NCBI GenBank assembly: GCA_003456095.1
Contig: DMPF01000209.1
Span: 1 to 6,165, forward strand
Source of the DNA: Bacillota bacterium
GTDB taxonomy: Bacteria; Bacillota; Dethiobacteria; DTU022; UBA8154
Direction: 5' to 3'
Length of the DNA stretch: 6,165 nucleotides
In this document: positions 1 to 5,111 of the stretch, piece after piece
Position numbering within the stretch: the stretch's first letter is position 1
Layout: every line of letters starts with the position of its first letter
Position numbers and translations under genes: made by a program
Notes under the pieces: model-generated
The model's input: the letters and a program-made list of their open reading frames with translations, nothing else
What the model was told of the DNA's origin: nothing
The model's database searches: none

Positions 1-2
1 AG

Positions 3-47
3 GCGCCGGCCGGGACGATAAAATATAAAATACTGGAGATTAAATAA
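3..47 (+). CDS. greA: Transcription elongation factor GreA, C-terminal end only (5' part outside window)
   Basis: The reading frame entering from the left edge gives APAGTIKYKILEIK and then TAA. This matches the usual C-terminal strand of GreA in Firmicutes (an APAG or TPAG turn followed by a Y-K/E-I-L/V-x-I strand). GreA rescues backtracked RNA polymerase by stimulating cleavage of the nascent transcript in the polymerase active site. Only 14 residues are visible, so neither the N-terminal coiled coil nor the start can be checked. The call leans on the position: greA immediately upstream of lysS is a common order in Firmicutes, and here 49 bp without a terminator separate the two, which suggests co-transcription. 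Another protein with a similar tail is possible but less likely. Confidence 0.72.
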   Translation, partial: APAGTIKYKILEIK

Positions 48-82
48 AGGCAGGACAGGCACCTGTGCTGCGTACAAAGCTT

Positions 83-88
83 GAAGGG
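83..88 (+). promoter_or_regulatory. Ribosome binding site of lysS
   Basis: GAAGGG, 8 bp before the lysS ATG. It is a moderate Shine-Dalgarno match. Together with the upstream in-frame stop at 82-84 it fixes the start. Confidence 0.6.
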
Positions 89-96
89 CTGGTTTC

Positions 97-1569
97 ATGG
101 AACAGGAACATCTGGGTGAACAATTACAGCTGCGGCGGCAGAAGTTAAAGGAACTACGGGCACAGGGAGTGGAACCATACGGGCTAAAATATCCTGTTAC
201 CCACAGCACACAGGACGTGCTGGAGGGCTTTAGTTCTTTGGACGGACAGACGGTAAGCTTGGCTGGTCGTATGATGACCCGCCGTGGGCACGGCAAAGCG
301 TCTTTTGCCCATATTCAGGACGGCAGCGGTCGTATACAGATTTACATCAGAATGGACAGTGTGGGCGAGGAGCAGTATGCTCTGTTTCAGAATCTGGATA
401 TCGGTGATTTCATTGGTCTGCGCGGCGGGGTCTTCAAGACAAGAACGGGCGAAATTACCGTAGATATCGGCGTTTTTAATCTCCTGGCCAAGGCCCTGCG
501 CCCCCTGCCGGAAAAGTGGCATGGTCTTAAGGATGTGGAGACGCGTTACCGCCAGCGTTACACAGACCTGATGGTAAATCCGGAGGTGCGGCGTGTTTTT
601 GTGCTGCGCAGCAGGATCATTCAGACCATGCGCGAATTTCTCACAGGGCGGGGCTTCCTTGAAGTAGAAACTCCCGTTATGCACACCGTGGCCGGCGGAG
701 CAGCAGCCCGGCCTTTTGTTACACACCATAACGCCCTCAATCTGGATCTTTATTTGCGTATTGCCACTGAACTGCACCTCAAACGGCTTGTCGTAGGGGG
801 CATGGAGCAGGTTTTTGAGCTGGGGCGTATCTTCCGCAACGAAGGGATCTCAACCAGTCATAATCCCGAATTTACCTCTGTGGAGATCTATCAGGCCAAT
901 ACCGATTATGAAGATATGATGGAACTGATGGAAGATATGGTGCGCACTGTTGCGGAGAAGGTGCTGGGCAGTAGCCGGCTTCTCTATCAAGACCGGGAGA
1001 TCGACCTGTCTCTGCCCTGGCCCCGCAAAAACCTCCTTGACGTAGTGCGAGAGCTGGCCGGGGTGGACTTTCGCCAGGTCAAAGGCGATGCCGCGGCACG
1101 GGAAGTAGCCACCACGCATGGACTGGAGCCGCAAAAAGAGGCTTCCTGGGGGGAGATACTCTTTTCGTTTTTTGAGAAGTTCTGTGAAGAAAAACTATGG
1201 GGGCCGGTGTTCGTGCGGGATTATCCCGCAGCGGTGTCGCCGTTGGCACGGCGCTGTGATTACGATCCTGATTTTACTTATCGTTTTGAAGCTTTCATGG
1301 CCGGTAAAGAGATCGCCAATGCTTTTACGGAGTTGACCGACCCCCTGGACCAGCGGGAGCGCTTCCTTGAACAGGCGCAAAAAAGGGCTGGCGGCGACGA
1401 GGAGGCCCATATGATGGATGAGGACTTTCTTTGCGCCCTGGAGTACGGCATGCCTCCTACCGGAGGACTGGGTGTCGGCATTGACAGGTTGGTTATGATT
1501 TTAACCGGCGCGACTTCGATTCGTGATGTTATCCTTTTTCCCACAATGCGGCCAAAAGAACTTGAATAG
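97..1569 (+). CDS. lysS: Lysine--tRNA ligase (class II lysyl-tRNA synthetase)
   Basis: Charges tRNA-Lys with lysine using ATP in the cytoplasm; essential for translation. The 490-aa length is normal for bacterial class II LysRS. An N-terminal helix (about residues 5-25) leads into an OB-fold anticodon-binding domain (about 52-135, with VSLAGRMMTRRGHGKASFAHIQD). The class II catalytic core follows: motif 1 around FLEVETPVM (187-195), motif 2 with FRNEG (246-250) and HNPEFT (255-260), and motif 3 near the end with GGLGVGIDRLVMIL (456-469), then a typical IRDVILFPTMRP tail. The AGGA(A/T)ARPF signature of LysRS is also present (AGGAAARPF, 199-207). The ATG is the only possible start, because an in-frame TGA lies at 82-84 with no start codon between. 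A GAAGGG ribosome binding site sits 8 bp upstream. Probably co-transcribed with greA. Third positions look richer in G and C than in rsmD and coaD. No truncation or frameshift seen. Confidence 0.98.
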   Translation: MEQEHLGEQLQLRRQKLKELRAQGVEPYGLKYPVTHSTQDVLEGFSSLDGQTVSLAGRMMTRRGHGKASFAHIQDGSGRIQIYIRMDSVGEEQYALFQNLDIGDFIGLRGGVFKTRTGEITVDIGVFNLLAKALRPLPEKWHGLKDVETRYRQRYTDLMVNPEVRRVFVLRSRIIQTMREFLTGRGFLEVETPVMHTVAGGAAARPFVTHHNALNLDLYLRIATELHLKRLVVGGMEQVFELGRIFRNEGISTSHNPEFTSVEIYQANTDYEDMMELMEDMVRTVAEKVLGSSRLLYQDREIDLSLPWPRKNLLDVVRELAGVDFRQVKGDAAAREVATTHGLEPQKEASWGEILFSFFEKFCEEKLWGPVFVRDYPAAVSPLARRCDYDPDFTYRFEAFMAGKEIANAFTELTDPLDQRERFLEQAQKRAGGDEEAHMMDEDFLCALEYGMPPTGGLGVGIDRLVMILTGATSIRDVILFPTMRPKELE

Positions 1570-1578
1570 AAATAAACA

Positions 1579-1661
1579 ACAGCCGGGGAATCTTGTAAAT
1601 ACTAACCTTTGTGCAAAGGCTACACCCTGCTTTGCGCAGGAGACTTACAATCCCCGGCTGT
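1579..1661. terminator. Large bidirectional terminator-like palindrome with two inner hairpins
   Basis: The outer arms 1579-1589 (ACAGCCGGGGA) and 1651-1661 pair perfectly for 11 bp. After a 3-nt bulge, TTGTAA at 1593-1598 pairs with TTACAA at 1645-1650. Inside the long stem are two separate hairpins: CCTTT(G) around 1606-1619 and CCTGC/GCAGG at 1626-1640. The whole is therefore a three-way junction rather than a simple stem-loop. Read on the - strand, the stem is followed by TTGTTTATTTCTATTC, a T-rich tail suiting termination of the rubredoxin transcript. Read on the + strand, the tail (TAATGATATTATAA) is weaker. It lies between the convergent lysS and rubredoxin genes, where a shared terminator is expected. 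Confidence 0.7.
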
Positions 1662-1727
1662 AATGATATTATAACCCAGGTATGCTTCTATTATACATAG
1701 ATAAATGAACTTAATGCTGCCTAAGGA

Positions 1728-1889
1728 TTACTTCTCCTCCTGAAACTCCGACTTCTCCGCGCCGCAGACCGGACAAAGCCAGTCATCGGGAAGGTCGGCG
1801 AAGGGCGTGCCCGGCGGAATATTATTGTCAGGGTCACCGACTGCCGGGTCATAAACGTAATCACATAATTCACAGACATACTTTGACAT
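1728..1889 (-). CDS. Rubredoxin (53 aa)
   Basis: A small cytoplasmic electron carrier with one iron bound by four cysteines. In anaerobes it typically passes electrons to oxygen- and peroxide-detoxifying enzymes such as rubrerythrin, superoxide reductase or flavodiiron proteins. The protein starts [20 protein letters not shown] and has both knuckles: C6-x2-C9 (CELC) and C39-x2-C42 (CPVC, followed by GA). The family aromatic residues and loop are present (Y11, Y13, PPGTPF at 25-30, LPDDWLCP at 33-40). The 53-residue length is typical of clostridial rubredoxins. A near-perfect ribosome binding site (AGGAGGT at 1897-1903) lies 7 bp before the ATG. No partner redox gene is visible nearby. Its only clear upstream promoter is about 370 bp away (2264-2292), so it may be translated from a long-leader transcript. 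It ends facing lysS, with a shared hairpin between them. Confidence 0.97.
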   Translation of the reverse strand: MSKYVCELCDYVYDPAVGDPDNNIPPGTPFADLPDDWLCPVCGAEKSEFQEEK

Positions 1890-2257
1890 TTAAATTACCT
1901 CCTAAACAGGGTTATATTTAGAATGCAGACGCCGGTGTCTGCGCCTGGCTGGATGAAGGGCTTTAGGCAATCAATAAGGCAAGCCCCAGCAGACCTTTAT
2001 CGGTTTATCCTCTACGTTTTCCCTCTGGCCAGCCTCTACTTTCACGGGCACGCAGCGCCTTTCTATGCAACTTACTGCTTATACCCCTTTCTTTCAAGAC
2101 CAAACCTGCCGCCATCCCTACTACCCGGGTTTCTGTCTCGAGGCGGGACTGGTGCAAAATGCAATTCCCCGCTTCTCATAGTTTTCGCCTGGGCTCGGGT
2201 GACTATCCTGAGAAAACCAGTTTCAGGATTAACCTTGGGACCTCTCGGAACCTGCCT
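1890..2257 (-). ncRNA. Candidate structured RNA: long rubredoxin leader or stand-alone non-coding RNA
   Basis: A stretch of about 370 bases with no convincing protein gene. It starts at the expected start site of a perfect consensus promoter and runs into rubredoxin. On the - strand it is purine-rich, with unpaired-looking runs such as GTGAAAGTAGAGG and GAGGGAAAACGTAGAGG, as in folded RNAs. Visible hairpins: a 7-bp stem at 2205-2211/2223-2229; GCGGG/CCCGC at 2143-2147/2168-2172 enclosing TGCA-AAA-TGCA; a 6-bp stem at 1958-1963/1981-1986; and a 6-bp stem at 1925-1930/1937-1942. No T-run follows the last hairpin on this strand, so readthrough into rubredoxin is likely. I could not match it to RNase P RNA (no GGAAAGTCC or terminal ACAGAA block), tmRNA, SRP RNA, a T-box or a cobalamin riboswitch. 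That there is RNA here is inferred from the promoter and folding; its function is unknown. Confidence 0.42.
1897..1903 (-). promoter_or_regulatory. Strong ribosome binding site of rubredoxin
   Basis: On the - strand this reads AGGAGGT, 7 bp before the rubredoxin ATG at 1889. It confirms that this short frame is a real translated gene. Confidence 0.85.
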
Positions 2258-2263
2258 GACTAT

Positions 2264-2292
2264 ATTATAGGTCAGGGACACCTTTTTGTCAA
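2264..2292 (-). promoter_or_regulatory. Perfect consensus housekeeping-sigma promoter reading toward rubredoxin
   Basis: Read on the - strand, TTGACA (2292-2287), a 17-bp spacer and TATAAT (2269-2264) match both consensus hexamers exactly at the best spacing. The DNA upstream of the -35 box (about 2297-2335) is very AT-rich with A and T runs, like an UP element. Such strength is typical of stable RNA or highly expressed genes. The expected start site is near 2257. The site lies outside the insertion sequence, about 70 bp from its left end, and points away from it. Confidence 0.85.
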
Positions 2293-2360
2293 GATCTTTT
2301 GCCATAATATTTTAAAATTTTAATAAAAAGGCAACCCGTCTTTACGTTAGTTTGCGTTAG

Positions 2361-2370
2361 TTTGACAGCA
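2361..2370 (+). repeat. Left terminal inverted repeat of the insertion sequence
   Basis: TTTGACAGCA is the exact reverse complement of 4341-4350. The perfect core is only 10 bp; imperfect similarity extends to about position 2411. Confidence 0.75.
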
Positions 2371-2392
2371 TAATTGAAAAGCGAAAACTCCG

Positions 2393-2438
2393 AATCCCCT
2401 GTAGTACAAGGCTGCAGGGGATTTTTATTTTACTTTTT
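2393..2438 (+). terminator. Terminator-like hairpin inside the left end of the insertion sequence
   Basis: AATCCCCTG (2393-2401) pairs perfectly with CAGGGGATT (2415-2423). Three more pairs (one G-U) close a 7-base loop, and a T-rich tract follows to 2438. It lies upstream of the transposase promoter and reads rightward. Its plausible role is to stop outside transcription from running into the transposase gene, a known self-limiting device of insertion sequences. Confidence 0.75.
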
Positions 2439-2474
2439 AGTCATTTTAGTATGGCATAATATGGCACAATGTGC

Positions 2475-2480
2475 TATAAT
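2475..2480 (+). promoter_or_regulatory. Probable -10 box of the transposase promoter
   Basis: A perfect TATAAT lies 38 bp before the transposase ATG. The expected -35 position (2452-2457, TGGCAT) is a poor match, so the promoter is probably weak, as is usual for transposases. The -10 is the last of three 10-bp phased, related units (2451-2480). Confidence 0.5.
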
Positions 2481-2518
2481 AGGGACATGGTCAGAGTATT
2501 TGATATGGAGGGTTCTTT

Positions 2519-4255
2519 ATGTATCTCAAAAAAACTTACCGAAAAGAATCGGGAAGAACTTATCTTGTTATCGCCAAGAAATACAGAAATCCAAAAACAA
2601 ATATTTCTACTGATCGCACCATCGAGTCCCTGGGTTGGCTGGATGAGCTGGAAAAGGAATATGACGATCCCGTCACCCATTTCCAAGAAGTCGCCCGCAA
2701 GATGACCGAAGATGAAAACTCAAAGAGAAAGTTAACCTTGTCAATCAATATGGATGAGAAGCTTCATCCCGGCGCCGACAACAGGAAAAACTTCGGCTAT
2801 GCTGCGATCTTGAAGCTCTACCATGAACTTGGACTGCATCGTTTTTTCAACAACCGGGCGCGCCATGAAAGCTTCAAGTACAACACCAATTCCATCATGA
2901 TGCTGCTTGTGGTTTCCAGGCTGCTCTCGCCCGGTTCCAAGAAGAAAGCTTTCAAGGAGAAGGGCCGCTATTTTGAGCGCTTCAATTTTTCGCTGGCAGA
3001 TGTGTATCGTGCTCTTTCACACTATGCGAAGATTGCTAAAGAGCTCCAGCGGTTTCTGCATGGGCAGATCACAGAAAAGTATGGGCGCGACACAAAGACG
3101 ATCTACTATGATGTTACGAACTTTTATTTCGAAATTGATGAGGCAGATGAGCTGCGCAAATTCGGCCCGTCCAAAGAGAAGCGTCCCAATCCGATCGTGC
3201 AAATGGGCATGGCGATGGATGGGGACGGGATACCACTGCATTATGAGCTTTTCCCCGGAAACAAGCTGGACAAGGAAACATTTCGCTCCATCATCGGCGA
3301 GGTCCGAAAGAATTACGATACAGGCAGGATCGTGGTGGTCGCCGATATGGGGATTATCACAGGTGATAATATTTATTACCTGACCGGGGGAAAGAACAGA
3401 AACGGGTATGTGTTCAGCTTTTCCGTCCGCGGTGGTACGAGCACATTCAAGAAGTATGTGCTTGATAATGAAGGGTATGTCGGGTTTGATGGTAAACCTG
3501 CCGACGAGGATGCAGAGTACAAAATCAAAAGCAGGGGGATAGCAAGGGATATCAATGTAACCATGGTTAGCGGCAAGACAGCAAAAAAGACGGTGTATGA
3601 AAAGCAAGTCGTGTTCTGGTCGAAAAAGTATGCGGACAGAGCAAAGGCACAGCGGGAAGAGGTTGTGAAAAAGGCATTGGATCTGGTGGCGGATCCGAAA
3701 AAGTATAATAAAGCCATCACCTACGGCGCAGCCAAGTACGTTAAAAATCTGGAATTCGATAAGGAGACCGGGGAGGTTCTTGAAGGTAAAAAACGTCCAT
3801 ACTTTGATTCCGATAAACTGGCGGAAGAGGAAAAGTACGACGGTTATTATGCAATCGTTACCAGCGAACTCGAGATGTCCGATGGGGAGATTATTGACAC
3901 ATACCGCGGGCTGTGGGAGATTGAGGAAACCTTCCGGGTCACCAAGGGTACACTGGAGGCCCGCCCTGTATATGTGTCCCGGAATGATCGTATTGACGCA
4001 CATTTCCTAACCTGTTTCATCGCTCTTACGATCATACGGCTCATTCAGAAAAAAACAGATCGACAGTATTCGGCAGAGAGGATCATTGAGTGCCTAAACA
4101 AAATTGCCTGCTCCAACGAGCAGGATAACCTCTACCTGTTCGATTACAGAAGCGAGATCTCCGACGCCATCGGGGATGCATTGGGTATCGATTTCACCCT
4201 CAAAAGGTTGCTTCTCGGCGAACTAAAAAATATTTTGGCTGAGAGCAAAAAATAA
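2519..4255 (+). CDS. IS1634-family DDE transposase (578 aa)
   Basis: Catalyses cutting and joining of the insertion sequence ends using a DDE/RNase H-like active site. The N-terminus (MYLKKTYRKESGRTYLVIAKKY) and the LGWLDEL segment (38-44) are typical of IS1634-type transposases. Candidate catalytic residues are D198 in YYDVTNFYFE, D276 in VVVADMGI, and E469 in YRGLWEIEETFRVTK. That last block matches the IS4-superfamily YREK signature with Y462, E469 and K476; the usual Arg position holds L465, with R463 nearby. A long insertion domain between D276 and E469 (about 300-440) is rich in charged residues. The length is full for the family and no frameshift or stop is seen, so the gene could be active. 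A GGAGGG ribosome binding site (2507-2512) lies 6 bp before the ATG. Family membership is confident; the exact named element is not known. Confidence 0.95.
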   Translation: MYLKKTYRKESGRTYLVIAKKYRNPKTNISTDRTIESLGWLDELEKEYDDPVTHFQEVARKMTEDENSKRKLTLSINMDEKLHPGADNRKNFGYAAILKLYHELGLHRFFNNRARHESFKYNTNSIMMLLVVSRLLSPGSKKKAFKEKGRYFERFNFSLADVYRALSHYAKIAKELQRFLHGQITEKYGRDTKTIYYDVTNFYFEIDEADELRKFGPSKEKRPNPIVQMGMAMDGDGIPLHYELFPGNKLDKETFRSIIGEVRKNYDTGRIVVVADMGIITGDNIYYLTGGKNRNGYVFSFSVRGGTSTFKKYVLDNEGYVGFDGKPADEDAEYKIKSRGIARDINVTMVSGKTAKKTVYEKQVVFWSKKYADRAKAQREEVVKKALDLVADPKKYNKAITYGAAKYVKNLEFDKETGEVLEGKKRPYFDSDKLAEEEKYDGYYAIVTSELEMSDGEIIDTYRGLWEIEETFRVTKGTLEARPVYVSRNDRIDAHFLTCFIALTIIRLIQKKTDRQYSAERIIECLNKIACSNEQDNLYLFDYRSEISDAIGDALGIDFTLKRLLLGELKNILAESKK

Positions 4256-4288
4256 GCCGTTACACTACATATTTGTGACATTCTGTAA

Positions 4289-4331
4289 AGGCCGCAAGCC
4301 CCTTTATTTACAGGGATTGCGGCCTCTTTTT
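4289..4331 (+). terminator. Rho-independent terminator after the transposase, inside the right end
   Basis: AGGCCGCAA (4289-4297) pairs perfectly with TTGCGGCCT (4317-4325). Across a small bulge, CCCT pairs with AGGG (4300-4303/4312-4315), and CTTTTT follows. A competing 7-bp stem, CTGTAAA (4283-4289) with TTTACAG (4307-4313), cannot form at the same time. It ends the transposase transcript and may also insulate rsmD. Confidence 0.85.
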
Positions 4332-4340
4332 CCCTTCTTT

Positions 4341-4350
4341 TGCTGTCAAA
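4341..4350 (-). repeat. Right terminal inverted repeat of the insertion sequence
   Basis: TGCTGTCAAA is the exact reverse complement of the left end 2361-2370. Similarity extends inward to about 4300 with gaps. The right border is set by loss of similarity beyond 4350. Confidence 0.75.
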
Positions 4351-4425
4351 GTCAGGATTATTTACATGATTTGTTGATTTATGCATTATTTAAAGCAAAT
4401 GTTTCTGGAAATACTAACCAGTTTA

Positions 4426-4454
4426 TTGCTTTTTCCCCCCTGCAATGTTAAAAT
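4426..4454 (+). promoter_or_regulatory. Possible promoter of the rsmD-coaD operon
   Basis: TTGCTT (4426-4431), a 17-bp spacer and TAAAAT (4449-4454) give a weak -35 and a good -10 at the best spacing, 57 bp before rsmD. The insertion sequence and its terminator cut the operon off from any promoter further upstream, so a promoter is needed in the 160 bp between 4351 and 4511. The rest of that interval is AT-rich and holds no gene. Confidence 0.4.
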
Positions 4455-4511
4455 ACCTTGGTTACAAATATATGGACATTTGGATGGAGCCTAAATTTTG
4501 GGGGGTGAATA

Positions 4512-5072
4512 ATGAGAGTAATCACCGGTTCCGCTAAAGGCAGGTTGCTTAAGCCGCCCCGGAATCGAAAAATAAGGCCGACAGCGGATAAAGTAAAAAA
4601 TGCTTTTTTTAATATGGTCGGCAATGCGGTAAGGGGAGGGAGTTTTCTTGATCTTTTTGCAGGGACCGGCAGCATGGGTATTGAGGCACTCAGCCGGGGA
4701 GTTGCCAGATGTGTTTTTGTGGATAAAGGGAAAGATTCCCTGCGATTGATCAAGGAGAACCTGTATCGCACCGGATTTCAAAAAGGAGCAGACGTGTTGA
4801 ATTGCGACTTCACACGTGCCCTGAAAGTGCTGAAAAAAAACGGGGAGTTATTCGATATCATATACATAGATCCGCCTTATCATTTGTACCGTATTGATGT
4901 AATTCTTAGCATCATTAATGACTACCGGTTGCTGGTTTCAGGAGGTTTTATCGGAGTAGAGCGGGACAGGCGTGAAAATTTCGCATGGCTCGAAGGTGCC
5001 CCTTTCCAATTAAAACAGCAAAAAGTGTACGGTGATACCCGGCTTATATTTCTAAGTACGGGTGCTTGTTAG
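4512..5072 (+). CDS. rsmD: 16S rRNA (guanine(966)-N(2))-methyltransferase RsmD
   Basis: Transfers a methyl group from S-adenosylmethionine to N2 of guanine 966 of 16S rRNA during small-subunit assembly. The 186-aa protein starts MRVITGSAKGRLL, the family's typical N-terminus, followed by IRPTADKVKNAFFNM (21-35). SAM-binding motif I is FLDLFAGTGSMGIEALSRG (45-63), and D71 after the next strand likely contacts the SAM ribose. The catalytic N-methyltransferase motif DPPY is at 120-123. The length is normal. A strong GGGGGGTGA ribosome binding site (4500-4508) sits just before the ATG. It precedes coaD by 39 bp, the conserved rsmD-coaD order of Firmicutes (ylbH and ylbI in Bacillus). The insertion sequence ends 161 bp upstream, so the gene is not interrupted, though its upstream regulation may have changed. 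Confidence 0.96.
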   Translation: MRVITGSAKGRLLKPPRNRKIRPTADKVKNAFFNMVGNAVRGGSFLDLFAGTGSMGIEALSRGVARCVFVDKGKDSLRLIKENLYRTGFQKGADVLNCDFTRALKVLKKNGELFDIIYIDPPYHLYRIDVILSIINDYRLLVSGGFIGVERDRRENFAWLEGAPFQLKQQKVYGDTRLIFLSTGAC

Positions 5073-5098
5073 AAGATAAAAGAATTATGAAGCCTGGG

Positions 5099-5105
5099 AG
5101 GAGGT
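5099..5105 (+). promoter_or_regulatory. Strong ribosome binding site of coaD
   Basis: AGGAGGT within GGGAGGAGGT, 6 bp before the coaD ATG. It lies in the 39-bp gap after rsmD, so coaD can be translated independently from the shared transcript. Confidence 0.85.
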
Positions 5106-5111
5106 ATTTTC

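Larger units (their letters stand above)
2361..4350 (+). mobile_element. IS1634-family insertion sequence, about 1.99 kb, apparently intact
   Basis: The element is bounded by perfect 10-bp inverted ends, TTTGACAGCA at 2361-2370 and TGCTGTCAAA at 4341-4350. Weaker similarity continues inward: both ends carry, after a purine-rich stretch, a CCG-AATCC-CTGTA block and then AAGG. The single gene is a full-length transposase with its own promoter and ribosome binding site. The ~2-kb size and single long gene fit the IS1634 family of the IS4 superfamily, which duplicates about 5-6 bp of target. The flanking 5-mers are GTTAG (2356-2360) and GTCAG (4351-4355), four of five identical, so the exact ends and target duplication are not certain. 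A terminator-like hairpin lies just inside each end. Confidence 0.85.

Noticed and set aside
55..66. Small perfect hairpin ACAGG-CA-CCTGT between greA and lysS
   Set aside because: A stem of 5 bp with a 2-base loop and no T tract is too short for a terminator and probably chance.
184..777. 197-codon frame on the - strand inside lysS
   Set aside because: It is antisense to the highly conserved lysS coding frame with no family resemblance.
2100..2150. Resemblance to RNase P RNA (CTCGAG..AGAAACCC..GGTAG..GGG on the - strand)
   Set aside because: The near-universal GGAAAGTCC and terminal ACAGAA-GGCTTA blocks are absent. The short similarity is likely chance, though a covariance-model search should settle it.
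2142..2172. Resemblance to the cobalamin riboswitch core (GGGGAA ... GTCCCGCC on the - strand)
   Set aside because: CCCGCC is not followed by ACTG, and no B12-box sequence (AGCCAGGAGACCTGCC type) follows at the expected place.
1923..2270. Open frame of 115 codons on the + strand in the lysS-IS interval
   Set aside because: The translation has no recognisable domain, the frame lacks a good ribosome binding site, and it is antisense to the promoter-driven RNA.
2072..2305. Open frame of 77 codons on the - strand starting at 2305
   Set aside because: Its start lies upstream of the consensus promoter's expected start site (about 2257), so the transcript would not contain it. It has no ribosome binding site and no recognised domain.
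3017..4003. Long 328-codon frame on the - strand inside the transposase gene
   Set aside because: It is antisense to a clearly recognisable transposase, cysteine- and isoleucine-rich as expected of an antisense shadow, and has no ribosome binding site.
1597..4419. 11-bp direct repeat AAATACTAACC at 1597-1607 and 4409-4419
   Set aside because: The surrounding sequence is unrelated and the contexts differ. An AT-rich 11-mer shared once in 6 kb is not compelling as a functional repeat.
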